Shown here: positions 1 through 8,985 of the stretch, one piece after another
How the letters are laid out: the number at the start of each line of letters is the position of its first letter
Numbering within the stretch: the stretch's first letter is position 1
DNA from: an uncultured cyanobacterium
GTDB lineage: Bacteria > Cyanobacteriota > Cyanobacteriia > Thermostichales > Thermostichaceae
DNA length: 64,000 nucleotides
Assembly: GCA_937944885.1 (NCBI GenBank)
Contig: CALFBB010000006.1
Span: forward strand, 33,172 to 97,171
Direction of reading: 5' to 3'
The notes under the pieces: model-generated
Told to the model about the DNA's origin: nothing
Seen by the model: only the letters and a program-made list of their open reading frames with translations
The model's database searches: none
Program-made: the position numbers and the translations under genes

Positions 1-95
1 TGGTTAGTTTCTACAGATCCATTCATCTCTTCAATTGTTAGACACTACTTTGGCTCAACTTAGTCTCAGGTAGGAGATTTTACGGAGATTTCACA

Positions 96-1073
96 ATGTT
101 GGCATCTTGCCGGGTGGCCCATTGGTTACTCAAGAGTATTGCGGTGGCTGGTTTGGTTGTGGCAGCGGCAGGTCATCATTCTATTCAGGCTCAACCTTGT
201 CCTCGTCCAGCAGGCATGGACGAGCGCTACTGCGATGCTGATGGGGACCTAGTGGCAGATGCCCCAACAGATCCGGCTCAAATTGTAAATCCCAGCACTT
301 TGTTGATCTCCTACACCTCCTCCGAAGACCCGGCAGTGTATTCAGAGACCTGGCAAGAGTTCACCGACTACCTTAAGCAAGTCACGGGTAAAGAGGTGCA
401 ATTTGTACCGGTTGACTCGGAGGCCGCCCAGACAGAAGCACTGCGGGCCGGACGTCTGCACATTATGGGCACCTGTACCGGTTGCACGCCTCGTGCTGTC
501 AATCAAGCAGGCTTTGTCCCCTTTGCTATTTTTGCCAAGGAAGACGGCAGCTTTGGCTATGAAATGGAGGTGATCACCCACGTTGAGAGTGACTTGCAAA
601 AGTTAGAAGACATCAAGGGTCGCCGCATTGCCTTTACCCAGCCCTCTTCCAACTCCGGCTACATTAGTGCCCGTATTTTGATTGAGGCGGAAACAGGCTT
701 GAAGGATGGTGTGGATTACGAAGCCAACTTCTCCGGGGGGCATGAAAACTCTATCTTAGGTGTGTACAACGGTGACTACGATGCTGCTCCCATCGCCAAC
801 GATGTACTCAACCGCATGTGCATTGCCGGACAGGTGCAATGTAATCAGTTCCGCACCCTCTACAAATCTGCAACTTTCCCCAGTGGCCCATTTGGCTACG
901 CTCACAATTTGGATCCGGAACTGCAGAAGAAAATCCGGGAGGCTTTCTACACGTTTGATTTCACAGGAACCAAATTAGCGGAAGCTTTCGATCGTGTTGC
1001 CTTTGTCCCGATCACCTACAAGGAAGACTGGGCGGTGATCCGTTTGATTCAAGAGAATGCCCCACCCCAATAG
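96..1073 (+). CDS. phnD: PhnD-type phosphonate/phosphite ABC transporter substrate-binding protein
   Basis: 325-residue periplasmic binding protein for phosphonate or a related reduced-phosphorus compound. The first ~32 residues form a signal peptide (basic start, hydrophobic stretch, small residues ending around SIQA). The remainder matches the PhnD/PtxB family, with a type II binding fold and a typical segment around residues 170-190 (KGRRIAFTQPSSNSGYI). The ATG has a good GGAG ribosome site 8 bases upstream (84-87). It leads the phnD-phnC-phnE-phnE cluster, the sole transport system of that type here. No C-P lyase genes lie in the window, so the true ligand (phosphonate, phosphite, hypophosphite) cannot be read from context. 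The family is certain; the ligand is not. Confidence 0.93.
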   Translation: MLASCRVAHWLLKSIAVAGLVVAAAGHHSIQAQPCPRPAGMDERYCDADGDLVADAPTDPAQIVNPSTLLISYTSSEDPAVYSETWQEFTDYLKQVTGKEVQFVPVDSEAAQTEALRAGRLHIMGTCTGCTPRAVNQAGFVPFAIFAKEDGSFGYEMEVITHVESDLQKLEDIKGRRIAFTQPSSNSGYISARILIEAETGLKDGVDYEANFSGGHENSILGVYNGDYDAAPIANDVLNRMCIAGQVQCNQFRTLYKSATFPSGPFGYAHNLDPELQKKIREAFYTFDFTGTKLAEAFDRVAFVPITYKEDWAVIRLIQENAPPQ

Positions 1074-1093
1074 TGCCTATGGGTGGGGGCCAG

Positions 1094-1132
1094 GGATCCC
1101 CCTATTCCTAGAGCAGGGGATCCTTCTTGTTT
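1094..1132 (+). terminator. Intra-operon hairpin between phnD and phnC
   Basis: GGATCCCC (1094-1101) pairs with GGGGATCC (1116-1123) across a 14-base loop and is followed by TTCTTGTTT. This resembles a leaky terminator or mRNA-stabilising hairpin downstream of a binding-protein gene, which commonly gives more binding protein than membrane components. The arms are two copies of the abundant GGATCC palindrome, so chance juxtaposition is possible. Confidence 0.4.
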
Positions 1133-1211
1133 CAAACTCCTTTTAGACCTCCAAAGATTTGCTTCTAGAATGTTCCCAATTGCAAGTGTCCACCCCAAGC
1201 AGGTTATCAAG

Positions 1212-2030
1212 ATGCTACGTATTGAATCTTTGACCAAGCGTTACCCCACTGGTGATATGGCCCTGAAGGGGGTAAACCTAGAAGTTCCCGATGGGCAGGT
1301 GATGGCCTTGATTGGTCCTTCGGGGGCCGGGAAAAGTACTCTGATTCGTTGCATCAACCGCTTGGTGGAACCCACCAGTGGTAATGTCTGGCTCAACCGT
1401 GTCAATCTGACCCGCTTGAACACGCGCGAGTTGCGGCAGGCACGGCGCAAAATCGGCATGATCTTCCAGGAATATGCTTTGGTGGAACGCCTGACGGTGA
1501 TGGAAAACGTTCTGTCTGGGCAATTGGGCTACGTGAATTTCTGGCAGAGCTGGTTCCGTAAGTTTCCTCAATCCACCATTGATGAAGCCTTTCGTCTGTT
1601 GGATCGGGTGGGCTTGTCAGAGTTCCCTGATAAGCGAGCCGACGCTCTTTCGGGGGGACAGCGGCAACGGGTGGGCATTGCTCGCGCTCTTTTGCAAAAT
1701 CCGGAGTTGCTCTTGGTGGATGAGCCGACCGCCAGTTTGGATCCGAAAACCTCCCGCCAGATCATGCGTTTAATCAATGAGCTGGCTTCTGAGCGAGGTC
1801 TGTCGGTGATCATCAACATTCACGATGTGCCCTTAGCGCAGATGTTTGCCCAGCGAATCGTTGGCTTGCGTTTCGGGGAAGTGGTGTACGATGGCCCTCC
1901 TAACCGTCTCACGCCTGCTGTTTTGAACGAAATTTACGGGGAGGAAGATTGGAATGCCTCTGGCCCAGCCCAAGATTCTCAAGACTCTGAAGACAGCGAA
2001 TCTGTCTCTGTGGGAGTGGCTGCCCACTAG
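1212..2030 (+). CDS. phnC: Phosphonate ABC transporter ATP-binding protein
   Basis: 272-residue ATPase subunit that energises import through the two PhnE permeases. Walker [10 protein letters not shown] lies near residues 35-43, the signature [15 protein letters not shown] follows, and Walker B is [13 protein letters not shown]. The open frame extends upstream to 1083, but the ATG at 1212 ([14 protein letters not shown]) aligns with the normal family start; the 43 upstream codons look like translated leader. The C-terminus ends in an unusual acidic [11 protein letters not shown] tail made of near-repeated codons. It lies 138 bp after phnD, with a hairpin in the gap, and 51 bp before the first phnE. 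Confidence 0.94.
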   Translation: MLRIESLTKRYPTGDMALKGVNLEVPDGQVMALIGPSGAGKSTLIRCINRLVEPTSGNVWLNRVNLTRLNTRELRQARRKIGMIFQEYALVERLTVMENVLSGQLGYVNFWQSWFRKFPQSTIDEAFRLLDRVGLSEFPDKRADALSGGQRQRVGIARALLQNPELLLVDEPTASLDPKTSRQIMRLINELASERGLSVIINIHDVPLAQMFAQRIVGLRFGEVVYDGPPNRLTPAVLNEIYGEEDWNASGPAQDSQDSEDSESVSVGVAAH

Positions 2031-2081
2031 TCACGCCTTTCTCACAAAAGTCAGCTAGACCTCAGCATTGCGGAGCACACC

Positions 2082-2891
2082 ATGGCACAGGCAACTCCAC
2101 TGAGCGGGCGCAGATGGTCGCCGCCCCCTCTGATTAAAAATCCCTGGATCCGTTGGGGACTGATTCTGGGTGCTGTAATCTATTTTGCGGTTGCCCTGTC
2201 TACCCTTCAGTTCAGCCCAGAACGGGTAGCTCGGGGTATTCAGCGGAGCGGTCAGCTGTTGCTGGCTTTTCTGCAGCCAGATTTCACGACCCGGGGCAAC
2301 TTGATCTTGGTTGGCATCCTGGAGAGTGTGACCATGGCTGCCATTTCCACCGTGGCCGGGTTTATTATCTCGGTTCCGGTTGGGTTTGGTGCCGCCCGCA
2401 ATTTGGTGCCCGTGCCTGTCTACCTGTTCTGTCGGGGTCTGATTGCCCTGTCTCGTACCTTCCAGGAAGTGATCATCGCCATTCTGTTTGTGGTTATGTT
2501 TGGCTTTGGGCCTTTTGCCGGGGTGCTGACTCTAACATTTGGCAGCTTGGGCTTTTTCAGCAAGCTTTTGGCAGAAGACATCGAGGAGATTGACCCAGCA
2601 CAGGTGGAGGCGATTCGCTCTACGGGGGCCTCTTGGTTGAAGATGGTTAGCTATGCGGTGGTGCCGCAAGTATTGCCCCGCATGATTGGGTTGACTCTGT
2701 ATCGCTTCGACATCAACATTCGTGAGGCGGCTATTTTGGGGATTGTCGGCGCAGGTGGGATTGGCTCTACCCTGAATACTTCCCTCCGTCGCTACGACTA
2801 CGACACTGCCTCGGCCATCATTCTGGTCATCATTGCCTTGGTGATGACGGTGGAACTGACTTCCGGTTGGATTCGCAAGAGGGTGCAATAA
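2082..2891 (+). CDS. phnE: Phosphonate ABC transporter permease PhnE (first copy)
   Basis: 269-residue inner-membrane permease of the PhnE family. Hydrophobic segments begin at about residue 25 and the protein carries the binding-protein-dependent permease (EAA) loop, seen as EAIRSTGASWLKMVSYAVVPQ, which docks the PhnC ATPase. Its stop TAA overlaps by one base the ATG of the second permease (TAATG), so the two are translationally coupled. Two non-identical PhnE proteins presumably form a heterodimeric channel. The arrangement D-C-E-E is known from several cyanobacteria and proteobacteria. Confidence 0.93.
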   Translation: MAQATPLSGRRWSPPPLIKNPWIRWGLILGAVIYFAVALSTLQFSPERVARGIQRSGQLLLAFLQPDFTTRGNLILVGILESVTMAAISTVAGFIISVPVGFGAARNLVPVPVYLFCRGLIALSRTFQEVIIAILFVVMFGFGPFAGVLTLTFGSLGFFSKLLAEDIEEIDPAQVEAIRSTGASWLKMVSYAVVPQVLPRMIGLTLYRFDINIREAAILGIVGAGGIGSTLNTSLRRYDYDTASAIILVIIALVMTVELTSGWIRKRVQ

Positions 2892-3703
2892 TGCCTGTTC
2901 TGGAAAAAAATGGGATTAAAACCTGGCAGTGGCGGGATCAGAGGCAAGTCTTGACGGAATATGCCCTCTGGTTGTTGTTACTGTTGGTGATGCTTATCTG
3001 CGCTAGGTTCATTGCCGAGCGCACCACTTGGAGTTTTGTGTTGGATGCACCGCGCCAAGGGGGGGAAATGATTGCGCGGGGGGTACCGCCCCGTTGGGAC
3101 TACATGTCGCAGCTTTGGCGTCCCCTTTGGGATACCCTTACCATTGCTACTTTGGGCACAGCTCTTTCCTTTATCATTGCCGTGCCGGTGGCGTTTTTGG
3201 CGGCTCGCAACACCACTCCTCATCTGATAGTGCGCTACCTTGCCCTGTTGATTATTGTGGGAACTCGCTCGGTTAACTCCCTGATCTGGGCTTTGATTCT
3301 GGTGGTTATCCTTGGGCCGGGGGTTCTATCTGGAACCTTGGCCATTGCTCTGCGTTCGGTTGGCTTTATGGGCAAGCTGATCTACGAAGGAATTGAGGAG
3401 ATCAATCCGGAGCCGGTGGAAGCTATTCGTTCCACCGGAGCCAGTGGTGCCCAGGTGCTTAGCTATGCCATCTGGCCCCAGGTGATCACCAATATTCTTG
3501 GGGTAACCATCTACCGCTGGGATATTAACTTGAGGGAGTCGACGGTGGTGGGATTGGTGGGGGCCGGTGGCATTGGCATCCAACTGGATGCCTCTATCAA
3601 CACGTTGCGCTGGAACCAGGTAAGCATGATCCTGATTGTCATTTTCGTTTCTGTGTTTATCAGCGAATGGATCTCGGCTAAGGCCCGCCAAGCCCTCATT
3701 TGA
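2891..3703 (+). CDS. phnE: Phosphonate ABC transporter permease PhnE (second copy)
   Basis: 270-residue permease paralogous to the gene just upstream, with its own EAA loop (EAIRSTGASGAQVLSYAIWPQ) and the conserved REST/REAA..VGAGGIG region near the C-terminus. The frame is open from 2867, but the ATG at 2891 overlaps the preceding stop and follows an AGAGGG ribosome site, so this start is preferred. Divergence between the two copies shows an old duplication rather than a recent one. It is the last gene of the cluster; the following 450 bp hold the metK leader. Confidence 0.93.
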   Translation: MPVLEKNGIKTWQWRDQRQVLTEYALWLLLLLVMLICARFIAERTTWSFVLDAPRQGGEMIARGVPPRWDYMSQLWRPLWDTLTIATLGTALSFIIAVPVAFLAARNTTPHLIVRYLALLIIVGTRSVNSLIWALILVVILGPGVLSGTLAIALRSVGFMGKLIYEGIEEINPEPVEAIRSTGASGAQVLSYAIWPQVITNILGVTIYRWDINLRESTVVGLVGAGGIGIQLDASINTLRWNQVSMILIVIFVSVFISEWISAKARQALI

Positions 3704-3845
3704 GGTTCGCCCTTGCCCTTGAAGTGGGTAGACCCAATCCCAAAATCCAAATCACTTCCCAGCTTTCCCGGTGAGGAGTAGGCAAGGGTTGGGCAATCTC
3801 TTTGACAGATTGCGGAGTATTGAGGGTAGCATAACGGTAGTTCCG

Positions 3846-3959
3846 TTCTTTATCCAGAGCAGACTGAGGGATCAGGCCCAACGAAGCTGCGGCAACCCGG
3901 CGGAAGTCTCCGCTACGGTGCTAATTCCTGCGGTTAGTCAGTAACCGAAAGATAAAGGA
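3846..3959 (+). ncRNA. SAM-I (S-box) riboswitch upstream of metK
   Basis: The stretch matches the SAM-I aptamer. P1 pairs 3846-3854 with 3951-3959. Conserved elements appear in order: ATCCAGAG (3852-3859), GAGGGATCAGGCCC (3866-3879), GAAGCTGCGGCAACC (3883-3897), GGTGCTAATTCC (3917-3928), then P4 CGGTTA-loop-TAACCG and GAAAGATAAAG closing P1. Such RNAs bind S-adenosylmethionine and switch off methionine/SAM genes; the gene downstream is SAM synthetase, so feedback control is expected. A hairpin plus T-run follows at 3991-4013, fitting transcription termination. The motif reading is direct; binding is inferred from the family. Confidence 0.92.
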
Positions 3960-3971
3960 AAATAAAGGAAA
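3952..3971 (+). repeat. Tandem 10-bp duplication at the riboswitch P1 3' strand
   Basis: ATAAAGGAAA occurs twice in perfect tandem (3952-3961 and 3962-3971). The first copy is the 3' strand of riboswitch stem P1; the second could pair with the same 5' strand in an alternative register. Confidence 0.85.
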
Positions 3972-3990
3972 AGAGGTTTTTCAAGGTAAT

Positions 3991-4013
3991 CCCTCTGTGT
4001 GGGGGTTTTCTTT
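3991..4013 (+). terminator. Intrinsic terminator of the SAM riboswitch expression platform
   Basis: CCCTC (3991-3995) pairs with GGGGG (4001-4005) around a TGTGT loop and is followed by TTTTCTTT. It lies about 30 bases after the aptamer. GAGG at 3973-3976 could pair with the 5' arm as an antiterminator. The stem is short and includes one G-U pair. Confidence 0.6.
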
Positions 4014-4153
4014 GTAGATTCACCCTTTAGCGGCTCCTGTAGTACTGATGGGGCAGTTCCTTAATCCTTTTTTCGGGATCCTCGGCCCCCTTCATCGCTT
4101 CGGCGGATGGAGAACGGACAAGTCAGTGTCGTTTTTCTGTAAGGAGAAGTCCG

Positions 4154-5401
4154 TTGTCCAAGTCGTTTTTGTTTTCCTCTGAGTCGGTAACAGAAGGACA
4201 CCCCGATAAGATCTGTGATCAGATCTCCGATGCTATCCTCGATGCTCTCTTGACAGCGGATCCCTTGAGTCGGGTGGCTGCAGAGGTGGTGGTTAACACA
4301 GGCTTGGTGCTCTTAACGGGTGAGATCACCTCACAGGCACAGGTTAACTTCACCCGCTTGGTGCGGGAAAAAGTGGCGGAAATTGGCTACACCGATGCCA
4401 AAAATGGCTTTTGTGCTGAAAGTTGTGCTGTGCTGGTAGCTTTTGATGAGCAATCTCCCGATATTGCTCAGGGGGTGAACCTTGCCCTTGAAAATCGCCT
4501 ATCCCAGGAAGATCACTTCGACTCAGTGGGGGCAGGGGATCAAGGGTTGATGTTCGGCTTTGCCTGTGATGAAACCCCTGAGTTGATGCCCTTGCCGATT
4601 AGTTTGGCCCATCGCCTCAGCCGCCAACTGGCAACGGTTCGTAAAAATGGCACTCTGCCCTATTTGCGCCCGGATGGCAAAACCCAGGTAACTGTTGCCT
4701 ATGAAGGGGGGCGTCCGGTGGGTATTCACACCCTGCTTATCTCCACCCAGCATACGCCTACCATCGGCTCGCTCAGTGAAGACGCTGCGGTTCAAGAGCG
4801 GATCCGGGCTGATCTCTGGGAAGCTGTGGTGACACCAGTCTTTGCAGATCTGGATATCAAACCGGATGGGAGAACCCGTTTTCTCACCAATCCCACCGGC
4901 AAGTTTGTTATCGGTGGCCCACAGGGGGATGCTGGCCTAACCGGGCGCAAGATCATTGTTGATACCTACGGTGGCTACTCCCGTCATGGGGGTGGGGCCT
5001 TTTCTGGTAAGGATCCCACCAAGGTGGATCGCAGTGCTGCCTATGCCGCTCGCTATGTTGCCAAAAATATTGTTGCTGCTGGCTTGGCCCAAAAGTGTGA
5101 GGTTCAGGTGAGTTATGCGATTGGGGTAGCTCGCCCAATTAACATTTTGGTGGAAACCTTCGGCACAGGGCGTATTGCCGATGAGGAGTTGCTCCGGCTG
5201 GTACAGCGCCATTTTGATCTCAGACCGGCGGCCATTCTGGCTCAGTTCCAACTGCAACAGTTGCCACGGCAACGGGGAGGCCGCTTCTATCAGAATGTGG
5301 CTGCTTACGGGCACTTTGGCCAAACCCACCTGGACTTGCCCTGGGAACGCACCGACAAAGCAGCTTTGCTCCAAGAAGAAGCTCTTTCCGTGGTTGCCTA
5401 G
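4154..5401 (+). CDS. metK: S-adenosylmethionine synthetase (methionine adenosyltransferase)
   Basis: 415-residue cytosolic enzyme making S-adenosylmethionine from methionine and ATP. Family motifs are present: HPDK near residues 16-19, GAGDQG at 126-131 and the phosphate loop GGGAFSGKD at 279-287. Length fits cyanobacterial MetK. The start codon is TTG, supported by a strong AAGGAG ribosome site at 4141-4146 with 7 bases between; no ATG in frame nearby gives a full N-terminus. Expression is probably controlled by the SAM-I riboswitch at 3846-3959. A strong terminator follows at 5417. Confidence 0.97.
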   Translation: MSKSFLFSSESVTEGHPDKICDQISDAILDALLTADPLSRVAAEVVVNTGLVLLTGEITSQAQVNFTRLVREKVAEIGYTDAKNGFCAESCAVLVAFDEQSPDIAQGVNLALENRLSQEDHFDSVGAGDQGLMFGFACDETPELMPLPISLAHRLSRQLATVRKNGTLPYLRPDGKTQVTVAYEGGRPVGIHTLLISTQHTPTIGSLSEDAAVQERIRADLWEAVVTPVFADLDIKPDGRTRFLTNPTGKFVIGGPQGDAGLTGRKIIVDTYGGYSRHGGGAFSGKDPTKVDRSAAYAARYVAKNIVAAGLAQKCEVQVSYAIGVARPINILVETFGTGRIADEELLRLVQRHFDLRPAAILAQFQLQQLPRQRGGRFYQNVAAYGHFGQTHLDLPWERTDKAALLQEEALSVVA

Positions 5402-5416
5402 GCTTTCTGAGCCTAG

Positions 5417-5460
5417 ACCGGGATCCCTCTGGCTCCGTTGGGATCCCGGTTTCAGCTTTT
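5417..5460 (+). terminator. metK terminator built from two GGGATCCC palindromes
   Basis: ACCGGGATCCC (5417-5427) and GGGATCCCGGT (5440-5450) form a perfect 11-bp stem with a 12-base loop, followed by a T-rich stretch ending in TTTT. It sits 16 bases after the metK stop and could also serve the convergent permease gene. Confidence 0.75.
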
Positions 5461-5466
5461 GGACAT

Positions 5467-6255
5467 TTAAGCGCCCATGCCGGAATAGTGTTGTAGACCC
5501 TTTCGCCATAACCAGCGATTCACGACCCAAAACAGCCCAATCCAGGCTGGGCCGATTACAAAGCCACCCGCGATATCCACTGGGATCCCCACCCAAAGGC
5601 TGGCGGGAAAATGAACCAAATAGGGAAAGGGTGTCCAAGCCAGGATCTGCTGCAGCAGAGGGGGAAACACCGATAGTGGCGCAATCACTCCCGACAGAAA
5701 CAGATACACCAAAAAGTGAAATTGCTCCACCGCTGTTACCCGCTCCACCCAAAAGGCCAGCAGCGCTAGGGTGTACTGCATCAAGAAACGCAGCGTAAAG
5801 GCCATGAGTATTGCCAGGGATCCCAGTCCCACCTGGCTCGGGGAAGGGATCCAAAAGGCGAGCGGGTAGAGAACAAAGAACAGGCCGACTAAGCTCAGAG
5901 TAAAAGGAAAACGGGCCAGCCGTTCGGCCAGGTGACTGAGGACATGGTGCCAAGCCGGATCCATCGGTTGCAACAGGCGCAGTGACAGTTTGCCCTCCAC
6001 CACTTCCCGCTCAAAGTCCCAGATGACCCAAACAATGGTAAGCTGCCGCACCCCAAAGACGGCTAAAAAATAGCGGGTGAACTCCAGAGAAGAGAGAGAA
6101 AAGTCACCTGTTCGGGCTGCTTCGCCCCATACTCCCATCATGATTAAGGGTAGGGAGCCCGCCAGCACCCAGAGGATCAACTCAGCCCGATACTCCAGCA
6201 TGTAGGCGTAGTAGGTGGTCAAGAGAGCAGCCAGTTTGCGCAAGAAGGCGTGCAT
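5467..6255 (-). CDS. ABC-2 type transporter permease (COG4587-like)
   Basis: 262-residue integral membrane protein with about six hydrophobic segments. The N-terminal half (MHAFLRKLAALLTTYYAYML and the following ELILWVLAGSLPL) and the conserved FEREVVEGKLSLRLLQPMDP segment match uncharacterised ABC-2 permeases of the COG4587 group. These usually work with an ATPase and a second permease, but neither is adjacent here. Its ATG directly abuts the stop of cobA (6256-6258), so the two are probably co-transcribed. Substrate unknown. The family assignment comes from recall of the motif pattern. Confidence 0.75.
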   Translation of the reverse strand: MHAFLRKLAALLTTYYAYMLEYRAELILWVLAGSLPLIMMGVWGEAARTGDFSLSSLEFTRYFLAVFGVRQLTIVWVIWDFEREVVEGKLSLRLLQPMDPAWHHVLSHLAERLARFPFTLSLVGLFFVLYPLAFWIPSPSQVGLGSLAILMAFTLRFLMQYTLALLAFWVERVTAVEQFHFLVYLFLSGVIAPLSVFPPLLQQILAWTPFPYLVHFPASLWVGIPVDIAGGFVIGPAWIGLFWVVNRWLWRKGLQHYSGMGA

Positions 6256-7023
6256 TTAAGGATCCTGAACCGCTAAGGGACAAAAAGAAGGCAAAATAGC
6301 AGCCAAGTTCACCACCTCCCCGACCACCAAGATGGTTGGGGGACCTATGTCCGGTGGCTGGGTCTGCAGCTGCTCCAGGCGGGTCAGATGAATCTCTTGC
6401 TCCGGGGTAGTGCCGCAGCGGATCAGGGCAACCGGGGTAGCGGGAGCCTTGCCACCGGCCAACAATTCCGCCACAATGTGGGCCAAATTGTGCATGCCCA
6501 TGTAGATGACCAGTGTTTCCACCGCTCCAGCTAAGGCCCGCCAATTCACCTGTGGGCGGTATTTCCCTATCGCTTCGTGCCCGGTTACAAAGGCTACCGA
6601 GGAGCTGAATTCTCGATGGGTTAAAGGGATCCCGGCATAGGCACTGGCGGCAATTCCCGCCGTAACACCCGGGACCACCTCTACAGGGATCCCGGCCCGG
6701 ACCAAGGCCAGCATTTCTTCTCCTCCCCGCCCGAAGACAAAGGGATCCCCTCCTTTGAGGCGAACCACCACTGCCGCGGTTTGGGCCTTGGCGATCATCA
6801 GGGCTATGATCTGCTCTTGGGGAAGGGTATGGGCACCACAGCTTTTGCCGGCATAGATCCGTTCTGCAGTCGGCGGGATCAGGTCCAAAATGGCGGATCC
6901 CACCAGGGCATCGTAGATCACTACATCCGCATGGGCCAGCAGCGCTTTTCCCTTCACCGTCAGTAACTCCGGATCCCCAGGCCCTGCCCCTACTAAGTAC
7001 ACCTTGCCCATAGCGTGTTGCAC
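6256..7023 (-). CDS. cobA: Uroporphyrinogen-III C-methyltransferase
   Basis: 255-residue SAM-dependent methyltransferase converting uroporphyrinogen III to precorrin-2, the branch point to siroheme and cobalamin. Diagnostic segments are [18 protein letters not shown] at the N-terminus, [18 protein letters not shown] in the first third, then [20 protein letters not shown]. It is a single-domain SUMT, not a CysG fusion. A second ATG four codons in (7011) gives the more usual [10 protein letters not shown] start. A chelatase gene 73 bp upstream on the same strand supplies the next pathway step (cobalt or iron insertion), so this is a small siroheme/cobalamin cluster. Confidence 0.95.
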   Translation of the reverse strand: MQHAMGKVYLVGAGPGDPELLTVKGKALLAHADVVIYDALVGSAILDLIPPTAERIYAGKSCGAHTLPQEQIIALMIAKAQTAAVVVRLKGGDPFVFGRGGEEMLALVRAGIPVEVVPGVTAGIAASAYAGIPLTHREFSSSVAFVTGHEAIGKYRPQVNWRALAGAVETLVIYMGMHNLAHIVAELLAGGKAPATPVALIRCGTTPEQEIHLTRLEQLQTQPPDIGPPTILVVGEVVNLAAILPSFCPLAVQDP

Positions 7024-7096
7024 ATCTTCTGAGAAGGTCTGTATTGATGGTGTGAAAAGTTTTGGTGATCTGTTTAACCGTCAGCCGGTCAGAGGC

Positions 7097-7876
7097 TTAT
7101 TCTAGCGCCGGGCTAAGTTTTTGCAGAGTATCTGCAATCACCTCCAGAAGCTGGGGATCCTGACAGAGGGGTGGCTCCACCTCAATCTGCAGCAAGGGCC
7201 ATTGCTGCTGCAATTGTTGGGCTTGCAGCTGCAGAGAGCGCAATAGCCCACCCGGAAACAGAAAAAACGGCAGCACCTGCAAGCGATGCTGGCTGAGACG
7301 CAAACAATGAATCACAGCCGCTTCCAAGTTGGGGGACTGGGCAGCAAAAGCCAGGTGGAAAGGGATCCCGGGCAAGCGCTGCTCCAACCGCTGGATCCCT
7401 GCCTGGAGTTGAGCGGCAAACCCCGGCAGACGGCTGCCATGTCCCAACACAATCCAAGCATCCGCCCGTTCTGCAGCTGCCCGGAGATGGGTGTGGATAC
7501 GCAAGGTCAACAGATCCAGGAAAGCTGGATGTTGACCGATGGGCGGGGTCAGCACAAGGGGCAACTGCGGCCACCAGGCTTGCACTTGCGCCAGCGCCGC
7601 CGGTAAATCCTCCTCCACATGGGATCCCTGGCCCATGAACAACGACAGCAGCACCACCTTGTCCACAGCCCCATTCCCAGCACGGGACAGCCGAGCATGC
7701 AAGCGTTGATGAATTTGCTCGGCCAAGCTCAGGGGCTGGCCTTCCAACTGCACCAACTCCACCCTCAGAGGAGAGAGCTGCTGCCGCACCCGTACCAACA
7801 GCTCCACTACGGCTTGTTGATACTCGGGATCACGGCTACCGTGACAGACCAAAAACACCAGTGGCGATGAGGACAT
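7097..7876 (-). CDS. Two-domain sirohydrochlorin chelatase (CbiX/SirB-like)
   Basis: 259-residue protein with two CbiX-like halves: LVFLVCHGSRDPEY near residue 5 with partner histidine in FMGQGSHVEEDLP, and a second half beginning WIVLGHGSRLPGF. The second half lacks the usual second histidine (FLFPGGLLRSL), so only the N-terminal half looks catalytically complete. It would insert Fe2+ or Co2+ into sirohydrochlorin. The open frame runs up to 8038 but the ATG at 7876 (MSSSPLVFLVCHGSRDP) gives the normal family start; the upstream part overlaps the divergent asparaginase start and is rejected. Metal specificity cannot be decided. Confidence 0.85.
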   Translation of the reverse strand: MSSSPLVFLVCHGSRDPEYQQAVVELLVRVRQQLSPLRVELVQLEGQPLSLAEQIHQRLHARLSRAGNGAVDKVVLLSLFMGQGSHVEEDLPAALAQVQAWWPQLPLVLTPPIGQHPAFLDLLTLRIHTHLRAAAERADAWIVLGHGSRLPGFAAQLQAGIQRLEQRLPGIPFHLAFAAQSPNLEAAVIHCLRLSQHRLQVLPFFLFPGGLLRSLQLQAQQLQQQWPLLQIEVEPPLCQDPQLLEVIADTLQKLSPALE

Positions 7877-8031
7877 GGAGAGAATATGAGGATCCCAGCA
7901 GGAGGGTTCTACTCTTTCTATTCTTTCTGATGTTCTCCGGTTGCGAAGGGAAAATCCCAGTAACTCCTCGCGTATGATCTGGATTATGTTTATCCGATGT
8001 TTTGGCCTCATCCGCCCTTCCTCAGGATTCC

Positions 8032-8985
8032 ATGTCATTTGAGAATCGTTCTGCCCCCCCCGAGTTGTTGATCCATGTACTGCGGGAGGGCTTGATCGAA
8101 TCTACCCATTATTGCCAAGCGGTTGTGGCCGATAGCCGTGGGCGTTCTCTGGCCATGGCAGGTAACAGCACCACCCCTGTGTTTGCTCGCTCTGCTCTCA
8201 AGCCCTTTCAAGCCTTGGCCATGCTCTCCACCGGCATTCGCGAGCGCTACCACCTCAGCGAAAAAGATATTGCCGTTATGTGCGGATCCCATCAGGGTAC
8301 CACCACCCATGCACGGCAAGTTTTCAGCATGTTGTGGCGAGCGGATCTGAGCCCGGAGATGCTGATCTGCCCTACACCAGCAGGAAAGCCCAGTCCCCTA
8401 TGCCACAACTGCTCTGGCAAACACGCGGGTATGCTGATGGCTAGTCGTGCCCAAAACTGGACCCTATCGGACTATGCGCAGCGGCAGCACCCCGTGCAAG
8501 CGCTGGTGCGGGCCAAGCTAGCGGAGCTGTTACAAATGCCCTCTGAAGAGTTTTTGTGTGCCCGGGATGACTGTGGTGTACCCACCTACCAGCTCCAGCT
8601 TAACCAGATGGCTTCCCTCTTTGCCCAACTCACAGCAGGGGATCGACCCGATTTAGAATCGGTAGCCCGCGCCATGACCCATCAGCCAGAGATGGTAGCG
8701 GGCAGGGGACGCTTCGATACAGAGCTAATGCAGGCTACCCAAGGGGATTTGGTGAGCAAATCCGGTGCCGAAGGGATCCAATGTATTGGCCGAGTGGGAG
8801 AGGGCATGGGCTTAGCCATCAAGGTGCAAGATGGAGCAGCACGGGCCAAATATGCCCTCGCCCTTCATTTGCTGCAGCGCATGGGCTGGATTCAACCGGC
8901 AGCCGCAGAACAACTGGGAGAACAGTTTCTCTCCGTTGGCCCCTACACTCGCCTAGAAGTGGAAGGGGAACTACGCATGGCCTAG
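8032..8985 (+). CDS. L-asparaginase II family protein
   Basis: 317-residue protein of the asparaginase II (Rhizobium type, PF06089-like) family, which hydrolyses L-asparagine to aspartate and ammonia. Recognisable segments include TPVFARSALKPFQALAMLSTG, MCGSHQGTTTHARQV, LCHNCSGKHAGMLMA and ARDDCGVPTYQLQL. The frame is open from a TTG at 8002, but the ATG at 8032 with CAGGA upstream is preferred. The gene is divergent from the chelatase and its last four bases overlap the 3' end of the convergent gene at 8982. Substrate assignment rests on the family; no biochemical context is visible. Confidence 0.85.
   Translation: MSFENRSAPPELLIHVLREGLIESTHYCQAVVADSRGRSLAMAGNSTTPVFARSALKPFQALAMLSTGIRERYHLSEKDIAVMCGSHQGTTTHARQVFSMLWRADLSPEMLICPTPAGKPSPLCHNCSGKHAGMLMASRAQNWTLSDYAQRQHPVQALVRAKLAELLQMPSEEFLCARDDCGVPTYQLQLNQMASLFAQLTAGDRPDLESVARAMTHQPEMVAGRGRFDTELMQATQGDLVSKSGAEGIQCIGRVGEGMGLAIKVQDGAARAKYALALHLLQRMGWIQPAAAEQLGEQFLSVGPYTRLEVEGELRMA

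Noticed and set aside
1..95. Pho box before phnD
   Set aside because: I looked for tandem PyTTAAPyPy repeats and found no convincing match.
4937..5953. 338-codon minus-strand frame across the metK end
   Set aside because: Shadow of metK and of the convergent permease; low-complexity and no family.
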